Source of the DNA: Mycobacterium branderi
Lineage (GTDB): Bacteria > Actinomycetota > Actinomycetes > Mycobacteriales > Mycobacteriaceae
DNA length: 64,000 bases
Direction of reading: 5' to 3'
Assembly (NCBI RefSeq): GCF_010728725.1
Contig: NZ_AP022607.1
Coordinates: 800,258 to 864,257, forward strand
Both the position numbers and the translations under genes were made by a program. This document shows positions 45,506 to 54,846 of this stretch, piece after piece. Below the pieces are notes generated by a model, which saw only the letters and a program-made list of their open reading frames with translations, was not told the origin of the DNA and did no database searches. How positions within the stretch are numbered: position 1 is the first letter of the stretch; every line of letters starts with the position of its first letter.

Positions 45506-45928
45506 CTACGTTCGCCCTTCGGCGGCATACTCGGTCAGAGATGCCGCGTGTGCCCCGCCCTCGGGTAAGTCCCACCAACAGCGCACGGTCACGATGCCGT
45601 TGTCGAACTTCCAGATCTCGATGTCGCGAATCTCGACGATCTCCCCGGCGGTGTTCATCTTGTGGTAAAAGGCGATCGCCGCTTCGGTGCCGCAGACGTA
45701 GACGCGCTCCGGGCGGTATTCGTCCATGTACGGATTGAACCGGTCCCACATGTCCGACCATTGGTCCCATCCCACCTTCGGGGGTGTGCCGACGGGATCT
45801 TCGAATATGACCTCCTTGGTGGCAAAGCTCTTCCAGAGCTTGATGAAAGCCTCCTTGTCCCGGGTCATCCAGATCCTGCAGTGTTCGGCCACGAAGTCTC
45901 TGATTTCCTGCTCGCTCGGGTTCGCCAT
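45506..45928 (-). CDS. NTF2-like/SnoaL-like protein
   Basis: A 140-residue NTF2-fold protein: IRDFVAEHCRIWMTRDKEAF, then FEDPVGTPP, RVYVCGTEAAIAFY, IRDIEIWKFDNGIV. Such small proteins act as isomerases, dehydratases or hydrolases on steroid- or polyketide-like ligands; the reaction cannot be told from sequence. ATG at 45928 follows AAGGAGG. It lies 32 bases after the flavin dehydrogenase stop and is co-transcribed with it. Confidence 0.85.
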   Translation of the reverse strand: MANPSEQEIRDFVAEHCRIWMTRDKEAFIKLWKSFATKEVIFEDPVGTPPKVGWDQWSDMWDRFNPYMDEYRPERVYVCGTEAAIAFYHKMNTAGEIVEIRDIEIWKFDNGIVTVRCWWDLPEGGAHAASLTEYAAEGRT

Positions 45929-45960
45929 CGGTATCCTCCTTGCTCGGGGCGGTGCCGCGG

Positions 45961-47466
45961 TCAGTGGCCGTGCGCGTCGCTGACGAGGTGACCTCGTTCT
46001 TGCTGAGCCAGTTCAGCGGCCTCTAGTCCGACAGCACACTCGATGTCTAAGAAGCTGCCCTTGGTTTCTGCTGTCGCGCTGGCGACGTAGAAGCCGTCGA
46101 TCGTCGACACTTTGACTGGATGCCGATATGCCGGCTTCAAGTACCACGACAGCCACGACGGCGGTGTCTTGTATTGGTAGCGCGACCATTCCACGCACTC
46201 ATCAAGGTCGGCGTAGTACTGGTGCAGGTAATCGATCGCGACATCGAGGTCTGCGCGGGCATCCGCCCAACTGCGCCAGCCCGGCTTACCGGACTCACTG
46301 AAGGTTTCCAACCAGAATGTGAGCAAGTGCTTACCGGGTGGTGCCGAGTTCCTCGAAAATGCGGACGTGAAAAACCAACCGCCGTATGCGTGTTTCACAT
46401 CAGCACGGCCACGGAAGATCCGCTGCCAGGGACTTGCGTGGTCTTCCACCTCACCGTCGGACCTGCGCCGGGGCAACCGACTAAGCCCCGCCCACCACGA
46501 AGGCAACGCGACGCTGTATTGGCGCAAGTCGCTGGCCGCTTCGACGAATCCGGCCGGCAGCAAATCGGGATCGACGAATTCGGGCAGCCGCCAGCCCTCG
46601 TAGTCGGTGATGACGATCGGTGCGCGGAATTCGTGAACGAGGCTCGACTCGTCAAGAGCGATAACGCCCTGCACCTCGTGGTCGCCGACCATTACCTCCA
46701 GAGGCTTCATGTTCAGCAGGATCTGTCCGCCGTTGTCTTTCACGACGTCGGCGAATGCGGTGACGATCCCCTGCACACCGCCGACGCGTTCGTGGTCGAT
46801 CACCACCGCGCCGGCTTCCCCGGCGAAGGTCTTGAGATGGGTGATATAGCGGCCAAGCGACTCGTTCGGGCCCAGTGGGACAAGCTCATTTTGCTGCAGA
46901 ATCACACGCCTGGCCTCAGGCTCACTGACGTTTCGCACCAACCAGTCGGCCAGTCGCGCGGGTATCAGAGCGTGTGCTTCTTCGTCGCTGATGCCGACCA
47001 ACTGCATCATCGCGTCAAGGATGGATTTGGTGACCTGCTCCAGGCGGTCCGGCGCGACGCCGAAGCAGGTGCACAAGCTGCGGACCTGCTGGACCGGGTC
47101 GGCGCTGGTTCCCACCACCGACTCCATCGGGAGTTCGGTAACCCGCTGATCGGGCAGCCAATGCACCCGAAGGCACGAGCCAACGAAGGGACGAAGCGGC
47201 GCGGAGATGCCCACCGCCTCCGCGGCGCGCCTGGTGAAGACGGGAGCAAACGCGATGTCACCCACGCCGTGGCCGTCGCGGTGCCCCCAGTCGATCCAAT
47301 AGCCGTCTACTTGCGTCCCCCCGACCCGCGAGCCGAGGTGTCCGGTCTCCTCCAGCACGATGACCCGGTAGCCCTGTCGCGACAACACGGCCGCGGCGAC
47401 GAGCCCGGCCAACGATCCCCCCGCCAGAATCGCATCTGCGTGGATGACTTGCCCGTCCGATGCCAT
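45961..47466 (-). CDS. FAD-dependent phytoene-desaturase/amine-oxidase-like dehydrogenase
   Basis: A 501-residue flavoprotein. ILAGGSLAGLVAAAVLSRQGY followed by VIVLEE is the dinucleotide-binding start; GGVQGIVTAFADVVKDNGGQ is the typical second motif of this superfamily. The C-terminal IDGFYVASATAETKG is the FAD-closing region. It would dehydrogenate or isomerise a hydrophobic substrate. ATG at 47466 has GGAGG seven bases upstream and is better than ATG 47478. A type-2 operator lies about 80 bases upstream. It is a distant relative of the broken gene at 16930-18333. Confidence 0.87.
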   Translation of the reverse strand: MASDGQVIHADAILAGGSLAGLVAAAVLSRQGYRVIVLEETGHLGSRVGGTQVDGYWIDWGHRDGHGVGDIAFAPVFTRRAAEAVGISAPLRPFVGSCLRVHWLPDQRVTELPMESVVGTSADPVQQVRSLCTCFGVAPDRLEQVTKSILDAMMQLVGISDEEAHALIPARLADWLVRNVSEPEARRVILQQNELVPLGPNESLGRYITHLKTFAGEAGAVVIDHERVGGVQGIVTAFADVVKDNGGQILLNMKPLEVMVGDHEVQGVIALDESSLVHEFRAPIVITDYEGWRLPEFVDPDLLPAGFVEAASDLRQYSVALPSWWAGLSRLPRRRSDGEVEDHASPWQRIFRGRADVKHAYGGWFFTSAFSRNSAPPGKHLLTFWLETFSESGKPGWRSWADARADLDVAIDYLHQYYADLDECVEWSRYQYKTPPSWLSWYLKPAYRHPVKVSTIDGFYVASATAETKGSFLDIECAVGLEAAELAQQERGHLVSDAHGH

Positions 47467-47548
47467 CGCAACCTCCATGAGCCCCCGCTGAACAGGATGT
47501 TAGCCCTCTGTTTCCAATGATCGCAATAGAAATCACCGCCAAATGTCA

Positions 47549-47577
47549 GTGCCACATACAGGGGCTGTTAGTGATAA
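47549..47577. promoter_or_regulatory. Type-2 operator (site A)
   Basis: GTGCCACATACA, four bases, then CTGTTAGTGATAA. The weakest of four copies of a 29-bp imperfect palindrome. It lies about 80 bases upstream of the flavin dehydrogenase start (minus strand). Confidence 0.55.
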
Positions 47578-47650
47578 TTACCGAAAGGTCGGGCGGATTC
47601 GCCGCACCGGTCACGCCCCCGGTGGTGACGAAATGCCTTGATTAGTGTCA

Positions 47651-47679
47651 GTGCCACCCACATACTGGGTAAGTATCAC
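47651..47679. promoter_or_regulatory. Type-2 operator (site B)
   Basis: GTGCCACCCACA, four bases, then GGGTAAGTATCAC. It lies 88 bases upstream of the aldehyde dehydrogenase start at 47768. TGTCA precedes this copy as it does site A. Confidence 0.65.
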
Positions 47680-47767
47680 CTACGGAATCGACCTCCCGGA
47701 CGAGAGACGTTGGGGTGATTAGGAGTCCGGATGCACACCTCGAGCTCATCGACCCAGGAGCGATGAC

Positions 47768-49228
47768 ATGCCTATGACCGCGCCACCCCTCGAGGTCCTA
47801 CCGGACCCGCACCTGCTGGTGGGCGACGAACGGATCAGCACCTCCAGCGGTGGATGGCACGAGCACCGGTATGCGGCCACGGGGACAGCCACCCGGCGTG
47901 TCCCATTGGCCGGCGACGCCGAGATCGACGCTGCCGTACGAGCAGCACGTGCTGCGGCGCCCGCCTGGGCGGCTCTTCCCCGCGACAACCGGCGTCGGCT
48001 GCTGTTAGCGGTAGCCGAGTTGATCCGGACCAACGCCGACGAACTCACGACGACCACGGTCATCGAGAACGCCACACCGGTGTCGCTGGCCGCCCACTCC
48101 CCACATTTGACAGCAGACTTGTTCGAATACAACGCCGGCTGGGCGGACAAGATCGGCGGAACGGTCGAAGCGACCTGGCCCGTACCGGCATTCGACTACA
48201 CGGTGGAAGAGCCGTACGGCGTCATCGGTGTCATCATTCCGTGGAACGGACCCCTTGCCTCCATCGGCATGGTTGTCGCGCCGGCTCTTGCCGCCGGAAA
48301 TTGTGTCGTGTTAAAGCCTCCCGAACTCGCACCATGGACCAGCTTGCGTTTCGGAGAATTGTTGTTAGAGGCCGGTATTCCACCGGGAGTCGTCAGCGTG
48401 GTGCCGGGCGGGCCCAGCGCCGGTGAAGCCCTCACCAGCCATCCCGGTATCGACAAGCTGCACTTCACCGGCAGTGGAGCGACGGCTCGTCGCGTGCTGG
48501 CCGGCGCACAGCAGAACCTGACGCCGGTGTGCCTGGAACTCGGCGGCAAGAGTGCCAATCTGATTTTCGCCGACGCCGACCTACCGGCGGCCGTGCAGCA
48601 GGCGGTCGGGGGCATCGTGCAACTTGCCGGGCAGACATGCCTGAGCGGAACACGCGTCATTGCCGAAGACAGCGTTTATGACGCGGTGGTCGATATGGCC
48701 GTTGACATCCTTTCGCAGCTGACCGTCGGCGATCCCTTCGACGCCGACACCCACATGGGGCCCGTGGTCAGTGCAGCGGCCGCAGACCGGATCATGTCGA
48801 TGATCGAACGCGCCCGCACCGAGTGCCGCGTCGTTATGGGGGGCGAACGGATGTCCGGCGAATTCGCCGCCGGTTACTACATACCTCCGACCGTGTTGGC
48901 CGACGTCGACAACGACTCCTACATCGCCCAGAACGAGGTGTTCGGGCCGGTGTTGGCGCTACTTCGGTTCAGTGATGCCGCCGAGGCCGTGCGGTTGGCC
49001 AACGACACCCCCTATGGGCTGGCGGCCTACGTGTGGGGCAAGGATCTCCAACACACGCATCGGGTCGTAGCTGAGCTCGCCGCGGGAAACGTATGGGTCA
49101 ACGGCTTCTTCGGGATTCCGCCGTCAGTGCCCTTCGGTGGTGTCAAAGCCAGCGGTTACGGACGCACCGGCGGCCGCGAAGGGATCCGCGAGTTCACCAG
49201 ACCCAAGAATGTCTGGATCGCGCTGTAG
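47768..49228 (+). CDS. Aldehyde dehydrogenase
   Basis: NAD(P)-dependent aldehyde dehydrogenase, 486 residues. PWNGPLASIG, FTGSGATAR, the base glutamate in LELGGKSA, catalytic Cys in LAGQTCLSG, and NEVFGPVLALL are present. It differs clearly from the enzyme at 11865, so it is not a recent duplicate. It would oxidise the aldehyde made by the alcohol dehydrogenase that follows at 49474. ATG at 47768 with CAGGAG upstream. Regulated, by inference, through site B. Confidence 0.93.
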   Translation: MPMTAPPLEVLPDPHLLVGDERISTSSGGWHEHRYAATGTATRRVPLAGDAEIDAAVRAARAAAPAWAALPRDNRRRLLLAVAELIRTNADELTTTTVIENATPVSLAAHSPHLTADLFEYNAGWADKIGGTVEATWPVPAFDYTVEEPYGVIGVIIPWNGPLASIGMVVAPALAAGNCVVLKPPELAPWTSLRFGELLLEAGIPPGVVSVVPGGPSAGEALTSHPGIDKLHFTGSGATARRVLAGAQQNLTPVCLELGGKSANLIFADADLPAAVQQAVGGIVQLAGQTCLSGTRVIAEDSVYDAVVDMAVDILSQLTVGDPFDADTHMGPVVSAAAADRIMSMIERARTECRVVMGGERMSGEFAAGYYIPPTVLADVDNDSYIAQNEVFGPVLALLRFSDAAEAVRLANDTPYGLAAYVWGKDLQHTHRVVAELAAGNVWVNGFFGIPPSVPFGGVKASGYGRTGGREGIREFTRPKNVWIAL

Positions 49229-49372
49229 CCGACGGTCTTCCGGCAATTCACCCACCTGCTGTTCGGGGTGCTCAACAGCCGGCCAAGAAACAATGGGAAC
49301 GCTTTTGGCGCCGGACGCGCAACCGGTGGGCGCAGACTGTGCAGCGGCCGCGCCATCCCTTGACTGATGTCA

Positions 49373-49401
49373 GTGGCACCTACAGACTAAGTAAGTAGCA
49401 C
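49373..49401. promoter_or_regulatory. Type-2 operator (site C)
   Basis: GTGGCACCTACA, four bases, then AAGTAAGTAGCAC. One of the clearest copies. It lies 72 bases upstream of the alcohol dehydrogenase start at 49474. Confidence 0.7.
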
Positions 49402-49473
49402 ATACGGCGCGCACGTCCGAAGCATCGACGGGTATGGGTCGAGGCGGGGCGCAGGGCCAGAACGGGAGCCGGG

Positions 49474-50639
49474 ATGCGAACACGAGGGGCCGTATTGCAC
49501 GGAGTGGGCAAGCCGTGGTCGGTGGAGGAGTTTGAACTCGACCCGCCCAGGGCCGGCGAAGTATTACTCAAGAACGTGGCGGCCGGCATGTGCCACTCCG
49601 ATGAACACATCGTCACCGGAGACCTCTCCGCACCCAACGACGTGATGAAGTCCATGGGCATGCCCGAGATGTTCCCGTTGATCGGTGGTCACGAGGGTTC
49701 CGCGGTCGTGCTGGAAGTCGGTGACGGGGTCAGCGAGTTCCAGCCCGGCGACCACGTCGTGATGTCATTCGTCGCCAGCTGTGGGCATTGCCGATGGTGT
49801 GCATCGGGCACGCAGTACCTGTGCGACGCGGGATCGTTGACCATGGTGCCCGGTATGCCGACGGACGGGACGTTTCGCCACCACACGCTGTCGGGTCAGG
49901 GCTTGGGCCACCTGTCGAAGGTCGGCGCATTCGCCGAGCACACCGTCGTGGCCGAGACCTCACTGGTCAAGATCGACCCCGACATTCCCTCACGCCGGCC
50001 GCGCTGGTGGCCTGCGCCGTGCCGACCGGCTTCGGCTCGGTGACCAACCGGGCGAATGTCCGCAGCGGCGACACCGTTGTCGTGGTCGGCTGCGGCGGTA
50101 TCGGCACCAGCGCAGTTCAGGCCGCACACATCAGCGGGGCAGCCCGCATCGTCGCGGTCGACCCGAGCGAGTTCAAGCGCACGTCGGCGACCCGCTTCGG
50201 CGCGACCCACACCGCGGCATCGACCGAGGAGGCCATCGATCTCGTCCGCGACATCACTCGCGGCGTGATGGCAGACGCCGTCGTTTTGTCCCCGTCACTG
50301 GTGCACAGCGACCTTCCCGCGGCGGGGCTGGCGATGACACGCAAAGGCGGCACCTGCGTTGTCACGGGAATGTCGCCCCAAACGATGACGTCGATCAATA
50401 TCAACATGCAGGACTTCACATTGATGAACAAGACACTGTGCGGCACCATCCTGGGCTCGATGAATCCGCGCGCCGATGTGCCAAAGCTGTTGGAGCTCTA
50501 CAGCTCTGGAATACTCAAGCTCGATGAGATGATCACCAACACATACTCGCTGGACCAGATCAACGACGGATACGACGACCTGCGCGAGGATCGCAATATC
50601 CGCGGCGTGGTTGTCTTCGACCAGGAGGTGACCAGATGA
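49474..50639 (+). pseudogene. NDMA-dependent-type alcohol dehydrogenase with a one-base frameshift
   Basis: The two halves together make a complete zinc alcohol dehydrogenase. The first has AAGMCHSDEH, GGHEGSA and the CGHCRWCASGTQYLC structural-zinc block. The second has VGCGGIG (cofactor loop) and LDQINDGYDDLREDRNIRGV at the end. The frame breaks near 49988 in a short C run (ATTCCCTCACG); adding one base restores DIP-LTPAALVACAVPTGFGS. Apart from this break the gene looks well preserved, so a sequencing error or a very recent mutation is likely. The stop overlaps the ATG of the next P450 (ATGA). Confidence 0.87.
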
Positions 50640-51855
50640 CAACGGCCGCAATCGACCTGTCCGATCCGGCGATTTGGCAATCCGGATTCCCGCACGAGGT
50701 GTTCACCCGGTTGCGCCAGGAATCACCGATCATCCATCACGAATACGCCGAGCTGGTGCAGCGCGACTTCTGGGTGTGCACCAAGCACCGGCATGTCGTG
50801 CGGATCCACCGTGACACAGACAGTTTCACCGCGACCGACGGCCCGCTCATTCAGGCGCTTGACACCTTTTCGTCCTATCCCAGCATCATCAACATGGATC
50901 CGCCCGATGTGAACAAGCGGCGCAAGATTCTCAGCGGCGCGTTCACTCCCCGCGCGATCTCCAAACTCGAAGCGGGTATTCGCGAACGCGCCAAGAAGAT
51001 GGTCGACGAACTGTACGCATCGGGCGGCGGTGATTGGGTCACCCAGGTCGCCGGGCACCTGCCGATGACCGTCATCGGCGACATCGTCGGCATCCCCGAA
51101 GCCGACCGGCCCCGCATATTCACACTGATCGACGACATCATCATGAGCAAGTCGCCGACCTCGCGCATCAAGCCCGAAGACGAGCCCGGCATCTACATGC
51201 AGATCTTCGAGTATGCGTCCGCGCTGACCGCCGAGAAACGGCGCAACCCCACCGACGACATCTGGAGCACGTTGTGCGCCGCGATCGCTACCGACGACGA
51301 CGGCAATCGTTATGCGCTCGAGCAGAACGAGCTGGAAGTGTTCTTTTTCGTCTTGAGCCTCGCCGGCGCCGACACCTCGAAAAACGCCCTCACGGCGGGC
51401 CTTCAGGCCTTCATCGACAATCCGGATCAGCTGGAGCGCTACCGATCTGATGAGTCCGTCCGCACATCTGCTGTCGAAGAAGTATTGCGGTGGACATCGC
51501 CGATCGCGTTCTGGGTGCGCGGCGCGAAACGGATCTGGAGATGGACGGTCAGACGATACCGGCCGGATCACGCGTGGTGTCGATGATCGCGTCGGCGAAC
51601 CGCGACGAGGACGTATTTCCGGACCCGTTCACCTTCGACATCTCACGCGCCGACAATCCGCATGTCACCTTCGGCGGCGGCGGCCCTCACTACTGTTTGG
51701 GTGCGATGTTGGCCCGCGCCGAGATACGCGCAGCCTTCGATGAACTACTGACCCGCCCGGCACGGATGACGATCGGCGAACCGACGGCCACCTATCCGAA
51801 TCTGGGACTCAACATGTATGTCTACGAACACCTTCCGATCGAATTCAGCAAGTAA
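50636..51855 (+). pseudogene. Cytochrome P450 with a one-base frameshift
   Basis: About 406 residues when the break near 51524 is repaired. Before it: NMDPPDVNKRRKILSGAFTPR, I-helix LAGADTSKNA, ExxR EEVLR. After it, in another frame: TDLEMDGQTIPAGSRV, ANRDEDVFPDPFTFD and the haem loop TFGGGGPHYCLG with its Cys intact. A single missing base in the GCGCGAAAC region explains it. ATG at 50636 overlaps the alcohol dehydrogenase stop, so the two were translated together. Confidence 0.86.
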
Positions 51856-51887
51856 GCAACAGCGGCCCAGGCCGAGGAAGGCAACGG

Positions 51888-52370
51888 ATGACCACCGACA
51901 TCGGGACCCACGAACTGGAGATGCTTCGTCGTGAGGCGGCAGTACGGCGCGTCATCGAGGGCTACGCCGACGCGGTCACCCGGCGTGATGTCGCGACATA
52001 CGCTGCGATGTACGCACCGGACGCAGTGTGGACGATCGGACCACCCGTTGATCAACGCATCGAGGGCCGCGACGCAATCGTCGCTGAATTGTCCTCGCAG
52101 ATATCGAGGCTCGACTTTTTTCCTGTTCACCGTCAGCAACATCGTCGTCTCGGTGCACGACGAGATCGCCCACAGCAGAGCGACCGTGCACGAGCTCGGC
52201 CGCGCCGCCGAGGGCGCTCCCCCCCCGGACTCGCGGCCATGAACCTGTACGCGCTCTATGACGACGAGCTGCGCCGTGACGGTGACCGCTGGGTATTCGC
52301 TGCGCGCCGGTACTCGATCCTCTACCTCGACACGGATGCGCCTGCCGGGCAGTCGTTCCCGATCACCTAA
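51888..52370 (+). pseudogene. NTF2-like protein with two compensating frameshifts
   Basis: The start (EMLRREAAVRRVIEGYADAV, TYAAMYAPDAVWTIGPP) and end (AMNLYALYDDELRRDGDRWV) are in one frame and are good NTF2-like sequence. Between 52116-52121 (a run of six T) and 52219-52226 (a run of eight C) the right protein is in another frame: LFTVSNIVVSVHDEIAHSRA, then TVHELGRAAEGAP. A +1 in the T run and a -1 in the C run restore one protein of about 160 residues. Such paired homopolymer slips favour sequencing error. Last gene of the plus operon that starts with the alcohol dehydrogenase. Confidence 0.78.
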
Positions 52371-52389
52371 CCACGGATCAACGCGCCGG

Positions 52390-53553
52390 TCAGACGAACG
52401 AGGTATCGGCGTCCAGGCCCAGGCCGGGGTGTGCACCGATCACCATCGTCTGAATGTTGCCCCAGCCGCGCGTGCCGTCGCCCTGGTCGTGGACTTCCAC
52501 CACGGCATCGCGCAGCTGGTGCAGCCGGCGCGCAGTTTGCGGCGCGTCGCAATCTGCGATGTATTCGCCCGTGACGTGCAGGGGACCGTGCCAGACACCA
52601 TGGATGTCACCGTCAAAGCCGAAGTACAGACCGGTTCCCAGATGAAAACCCGTGTCAGACATCGGGGTAACGGTGAGGAGATGGTCCTCACCACTCGCCA
52701 GCGTCACGGCGATGGTGCCGCCGAGCAAGCGGCGATTGTCGGGACGGTACTTCAGCTCGGGTACCGCCGAGACGACCACATCCCTTCGGCCATCGGGATA
52801 CTCGAAGCCGCCCTGAACCTGTAACGACGATCCCACCAGTTCGGAGGTGCTCGCCGTGTAGTACAGATGAAAGCCGCACCGGGAGCCGTCCTCACGTTGC
52901 ATCAGGACCGGCATCCAGATCATGTGGTGCGACGATGCGCCGAGCTCGGGCGCCGGTGGGATGTCAGTCACCGGATTGCCGACGTAGTAGCGAACCCCCC
53001 AGGAATGGTCGCGGGTGGAAATCCAAGTCGAGTCATCGAATTCGGTTCGCTCACCGTCGACCTCGACCCATCCGCTGGCCACTCCGATCTGGTGGTATCG
53101 CACCAGATCGGCATCGATGCGCGTACCGCCCAGCGAGCGGTGCTGCTCGCGGTTTTCCAGCACGGCGGGAACGACAGCGGTGAAGTTCCATTCGAAGCTG
53201 ATCGGTACGACGTCGTTCGGGTCGAGCGCGAAACGCACCCGCGTCATCGGCTCCACGATTTCGTAGTGCAACGGGCCCACCGACACCGAGTCCACGTCCG
53301 GCGTCAACGACCTGCTCGCCCGTACAGTCCACTGATCGGTTCCGCGACTGACCCCACCGAACGCGTCGATCACCCCACGGTTGGTGTATTTGCCGACGCC
53401 GAAGTCCATTTGCAGTCGGCCGTCGTTCGAGTACGCCGAGGCGGCAACCTTCTCGGTCCATGCCCGATCGGTCTGCGACACGGTGGCAAAGGTGTCGGCG
53501 ATCTGATGGTTGAGGTGATCGTCTGCGGGCACCAGAGGTCCGGCGAACATCAT
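52390..53553 (-). CDS. DUF7064/CrtC-like protein, copy 4 of 4
   Basis: A 387-residue protein very like copy 2 (24820): LNHQIADTFATVSQTDRAWT, GKYTNRGVIDAFGGVSRGTD, MTRVRFALDPNDVVPISF, and the shared motif TWISTRDHSWGVRYYVG. The intact reading frame extends to 53700, but ATG at 53553 with GGAGG upstream is preferred; a second ATG follows directly. It overlaps the phosphotransferase stop by four bases. Function unknown; the pairing with a phosphotransferase is the third in the window. Confidence 0.8.
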   Translation of the reverse strand: MMFAGPLVPADDHLNHQIADTFATVSQTDRAWTEKVAASAYSNDGRLQMDFGVGKYTNRGVIDAFGGVSRGTDQWTVRASRSLTPDVDSVSVGPLHYEIVEPMTRVRFALDPNDVVPISFEWNFTAVVPAVLENREQHRSLGGTRIDADLVRYHQIGVASGWVEVDGERTEFDDSTWISTRDHSWGVRYYVGNPVTDIPPAPELGASSHHMIWMPVLMQREDGSRCGFHLYYTASTSELVGSSLQVQGGFEYPDGRRDVVVSAVPELKYRPDNRRLLGGTIAVTLASGEDHLLTVTPMSDTGFHLGTGLYFGFDGDIHGVWHGPLHVTGEYIADCDAPQTARRLHQLRDAVVEVHDQGDGTRGWGNIQTMVIGAHPGLGLDADTSFV

Positions 53554-54634
53554 GGGGCGGCCTCCATCAGGTCGTAGATCCAATCCTGCAGCGGTGGAAT
53601 CGTGTGGACGATGTGGTCGGTGATGCCGCGCTGGTGCAGCAGTCCGGCCAGCGCCTTGAGGACGGCGCCCATCCGGACCATGGCGAACACCTCGTACCAT
53701 CCAAGTGCCTGGATCGGCCGGCCGAGGCGCCGTGCGTACCGATGGATGGTCGCCGCGCGATCGGGAAAGCCGGGTAGTTCACGGTCAAGTGGTAGCCCAT
53801 TGCCGCGCTGGATCGAGCGCCGGACCGCGAATGACCATCCGAGGTCGACCTCCGCCGGGCCGGCCGTTGCCATTTCCCAGTCCAGCACTGCGCGCACCCG
53901 GAAGGCATCGTCAAAGATCACGTTTCCGAAGCGGGCGTCGCCCCACACCAGCGTTGCGGGTGGCTCTGGGTCCGGGCGGTTGCGGTGCAGCCATGCTAGC
54001 GCCTCAACCATTTCGGTTGGCGGCAAACCGTCAGTGGCCCAATCCAGGTAGCTCGACCACCACGCCAACTCACCTGCCGGTCCCTCACCCTGCGGGCGAT
54101 GCAGAAACGACAGGTCGGCGCCGGTAGTGGCGCCGATGCGGTTGATATCGGCCAACGTGTCGTGAAAGTTGTTGTACAGCTCGCGTTGCCGATCCGGTGC
54201 GGCCTCGAACAACCACCCGGCGACGCAGTACTGGGGTGCTTCGTCGGCGGGAATTCTTCCCGGCACCAGATCCATCGCGAGGAACGCGGAACCGAGATAG
54301 GACTCATCGGTTTCCACGGCGATGACCTCAGGCACCGCCACCCCGTGGCAGCGCGCGAGCGTCATGGCGCGGGCCTGCCGGACCAGGTCGTAGTCGGGGA
54401 ACACCCCTTCGCCCGCCGGCGGGACCCGCAGTACCATTCCACGTGAGCGTGGCACCCCCTGCTCGCGCCACGACACATCCAGCAGCGCGCTTCACTCGAA
54501 AAGCCGTTTGTACGAACGGCTTCTGCCATGTTCACGCAGATCGCGCTGGCGCCGTGCCAGCGCTCGGCCAGAAACGACCGGAAGCCATCCAGCACCATGT
54601 TCCAGTCGCGGTCACCGCTGCTGATCGTCGACAT
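53550..54634 (-). pseudogene. Aminoglycoside-phosphotransferase-family protein (APT), copy 3 of 3, with a frameshift
   Basis: The main part carries LVWGDARFGNVIF (catalytic loop with Trp in place of His, Asp and Asn retained) and AVLDWEMATAGPAEVDLGW. Its open frame begins without the N-lobe. The missing start lies in another frame from ATG 54634: WNMVLDGFRSFLAERWHGAS, then NGFSSE. A one-base deletion near 54488 would join them (SSE-x-ALLDVSWREQG). With repair it is about 361 residues. A type-2 operator lies about 100 bases upstream. Confidence 0.82.
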
Positions 54635-54738
54635 GTCGCCCGCCTTTTCTCCGCCGCATCACGCATATCGCCGGCGCCGGCCGCTTACTGCGCGCGGCCG
54701 CCGCCGCCGCGCCGGCCCGCGTGCTTGATTCGAAGTAA

Positions 54739-54767
54739 GTGGCACATACATAATGTGTAGGTGTTAC
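54739..54767. promoter_or_regulatory. Type-2 operator (site D)
   Basis: GTGGCACATACA, four bases, then GTGTAGGTGTTAC. It lies between the divergent phosphotransferase (minus) and epoxide hydrolase (plus), 79 bases before the latter, and could control both. Confidence 0.68.
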
Positions 54768-54846
54768 CTACCGACGGTGTCAATGCCGGACTCTTACACG
54801 GCCCGCCCGGGACACGGATGCTGGGCATTCAGGCCATGGCAGCGCC

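Noticed and set aside
46120..47520. A 466-codon open frame on the plus strand
   Set aside because: Antisense to the flavin dehydrogenase at 45961-47466, which has clear FAD motifs; the plus frame shows none.
6392..54634. Aminoglycoside resistance genes
   Set aside because: The three APH-fold proteins lie in catabolic operons and look like the ACAD10/hydroxyacyl-type branch, not like known resistance kinases.
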